64,000 nt of DNA from RGIG990 sp045589455. GTDB lineage: Bacteria > Verrucomicrobiota > Kiritimatiellia > RFP12 > UBA3636. Of this stretch, positions 62,671 through 64,000 are shown in pieces; within the stretch, counting starts at the first letter, position 1, and each line of letters opens with the position of its first letter. A program made the translations under genes and the position numbers. The stretch covers positions 62,001-126,000 of the forward strand of contig JAZNPC010000066.1 of NCBI GenBank assembly GCA_045589455.1. The letters are read 5' to 3'. The notes beneath the pieces were generated by a model. It had not been told where the DNA came from and made no database searches. It worked only from the letters and a program-made list of their open reading frames with translations.

Positions 62671-63894
62671 ATGATTAAGAAAATTCAGGCATTGTTAAGC
62701 TATCTTATGCATGGAATTTGGCAGGAAGATATTGAATCGTTAAGTAAAAAACGATTTAGGGGCGTTCGTGCTTTGAGAATATTAATGCTAATAGGAAATG
62801 GTTTTTCAAAGGATCAATGTTCTCTCCATGCATCATCATTAACTCTTATATCTTTATTGTCTTTTGTTCCTGTTATAACAATATGCTTCTGCATTGCAAA
62901 TATGATGGGCGCGACCGAATTGTTACATAAAGAAACCAAGACATTGGTCCAAAGAATTGTTTATGTGCCAATGCCATTAGAGGATAAGATTGTTTCGTTA
63001 GCAGGGAATACCAATAATTCGAATTCCACTAATGGTATTCCTGTTGCTTTTGTTGATGATATTGCTGTTACAGCAAGCAATGGAGAGCTTGTTCAAGAAG
63101 CTAATAACCAACTAGATGCAGGTTTGGATGAAGAGGAAGCTTTCAATGCGAACGACAATACCCCGCTGATGGAGGATACATCTGCGGGCACACAAAAAGA
63201 GGTTTTTCAAGAATTGTGTTCTCAGGGTGTTGTTACAATAGAAACAATAGAGAATTTAATTGATATATTTTTCCAAAAGGTAAATGGAATAAACTTTAAT
63301 GCACTTGGTATTGTAGGTTTGGTATTTTTTGCCTGGGCGGTGTTTGGCTTGTTAGAAAACATTGAATTAGCATTTAATAGAGTTTGGAAACAGAAGCAAC
63401 AGAGGCCATTTTTAAAAAAAATACGTGTTTATTCATCAATCCTATTAGTTGTACCACTATTGTGCTTGCTAGCCCTTTTAATTCCATTGGTAAATTTATT
63501 GTTGAGTCATATAAGCCGAATAGACGGTGGAATTTTAGAAACTGTATTAAATAATTCATTTACAAGATTTATAATAATAGCAGCATTACTCTTCAGTGCT
63601 TTTGCTATTGTTCATAAAGCCGTTCCTAATACTAAGGTTAATTTTAAACCAGCATTCTGTGGTGGCATTTTCACAACGTTAGCATCTGTTTTTTGGTTTA
63701 AGCTTTGTTTAACACTGCAAATAGGCGTTTCTAAATATAGCGCCACATTCGGAAGCTTTGCTATTGTTCCAATAATTTTGTTTTGGGTATATGTGAGCTG
63801 GCAGATTGTTTTGTTAGGGGCAGAGGTGACTTATGCATTTCAGAATTGGAAAGACTATAAGCCTAAAGATGCAAATGCTTCCACAAAAGATTAA
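62671..63894 (+). CDS. YihY/BrkB-family membrane protein
   Basis: The 407-residue protein has the YihY/BrkB pattern: SLHASSLTLISLLSFVPVIT at the start, then GIVGLVFFAWAVFGLLENIELAFNRVWKQKQQR (in blocks) and a final PIILFWVYVSWQIVLLGAEVTY. Between the first and second membrane segments there is an acidic insertion of about 70 residues (about 115-185), which would face one side of the membrane. The family's function is unsettled; RNase BN naming is erroneous. It follows lnt by 17 bases. Confidence 0.88.
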   Translation: MIKKIQALLSYLMHGIWQEDIESLSKKRFRGVRALRILMLIGNGFSKDQCSLHASSLTLISLLSFVPVITICFCIANMMGATELLHKETKTLVQRIVYVPMPLEDKIVSLAGNTNNSNSTNGIPVAFVDDIAVTASNGELVQEANNQLDAGLDEEEAFNANDNTPLMEDTSAGTQKEVFQELCSQGVVTIETIENLIDIFFQKVNGINFNALGIVGLVFFAWAVFGLLENIELAFNRVWKQKQQRPFLKKIRVYSSILLVVPLLCLLALLIPLVNLLLSHISRIDGGILETVLNNSFTRFIIIAALLFSAFAIVHKAVPNTKVNFKPAFCGGIFTTLASVFWFKLCLTLQIGVSKYSATFGSFAIVPIILFWVYVSWQIVLLGAEVTYAFQNWKDYKPKDANASTKD

Positions 63895-63929
63895 TAATTT
63901 TATGAGAGTGTAAATTAGACGAGGGGGTT

Positions 63930-64000
63930 ATGAGCTTTAATAGAATGTCATCTAAAGATTTGTTTGCTGGGATATCAAACCTAGCCGTTAAGCTTTTTAC
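63930..64000 (+). CDS. Start of a gene cut by the window end
   Basis: An ATG at 63930 follows GAGGGGG and opens a frame, MSFNRMSSKDLFAGISNLAV, to the right edge. The coding strand and spacing suggest membership of the lnt transcription unit. The family cannot be told from 23 residues. Confidence 0.55.
   Translation, partial: MSFNRMSSKDLFAGISNLAVKLF

Noticed and set aside
1..64000. tRNA, rRNA, CRISPR arrays, prophage and plasmid replication genes
   Set aside because: None was recognised on either strand when reading the gaps; a dedicated tRNA or RNA-family search would be needed to exclude small RNAs.

Overview
The window is a 64 kb, AT-rich piece of a Gram-negative bacterial chromosome. Lipopolysaccharide and lipoprotein functions (LptB, an LpxL/HtrB acyltransferase, Lnt), a tripartite RND efflux system, a fused SecDF, a type IV pilin-like protein of the DUF1559/H-X9-DG sort, BspA-like leucine-rich-repeat secreted proteins, a secreted glycine-rich protein and intracellular glycoside hydrolases together point to an uncultured, probably host-associated member of the PVC group (Kiritimatiellota, Lentisphaerota or Verrucomicrobiota). 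This placement is an inference from gene content; no rRNA or tRNA gene was seen.

Layout. 1-6070 (+): lptB-hpf-ptsH, a zinc-ribbon protein, a small lipoprotein, an LpxL-type acyltransferase, malic enzyme and argS. 6070-6574: terminator, a composite dispersed repeat and a strong promoter. 6575-11889 (+): cdaA-cdaR (c-di-AMP synthesis), stand-alone coaB, a VOC protein, a type I phosphodiesterase-like protein and a DUF262-AlbA_2 fusion that may be a defence protein. 11890-12975: about 1.1 kb without genes, packed with repeats, hairpins and MITE-like units. 12976-31408 (-): two tandem paralogous LRR secreted proteins, RNase Y, a GldG-like protein, an SGNH hydrolase lipoprotein, a phosphoesterase, ispD, secDF, yajC, tgt, rlmB, a membrane-anchored RRM protein, rpoD and a pseudopilin. 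31696-40318 (+): GH43, thiD, a short LacI-type regulator, an IdeS-like secreted cysteine protease, DUF2851, YbaK, an MFS transporter and cysK. 40319-41700: an ORF6N/PLD-like gene between inverted remnants of the dispersed repeat. 41980-52965 (+): an LRR-fucosidase-like fusion, an LRR protein, a 1266-residue glycine-rich protein, a GH2 enzyme, a decayed gene on the minus strand, and another LRR protein. 53206-59365 (+): marR-tolC-hlyD-RND operon. 59624-64000 (+): TadE-like protein, an unknown secreted protein, lnt, a YihY-family protein, and the start of a further gene.

Main observations. Five predicted secreted proteins (four LRR proteins and the glycine-rich protein) end in the same way: a tryptophan 11-15 residues from the end, a short linker, then about five hydrophobic residues and one final charged or polar residue. 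This looks like a C-terminal sorting or anchoring signal that I cannot assign to a known class. Other notable items are an IdeS-like (C66) protease with the catalytic residues in place, a DUF262-AlbA_2 fusion, a membrane-tethered RRM protein beside an RG-repeat RNA methyltransferase, and a family of composite dispersed repeats.
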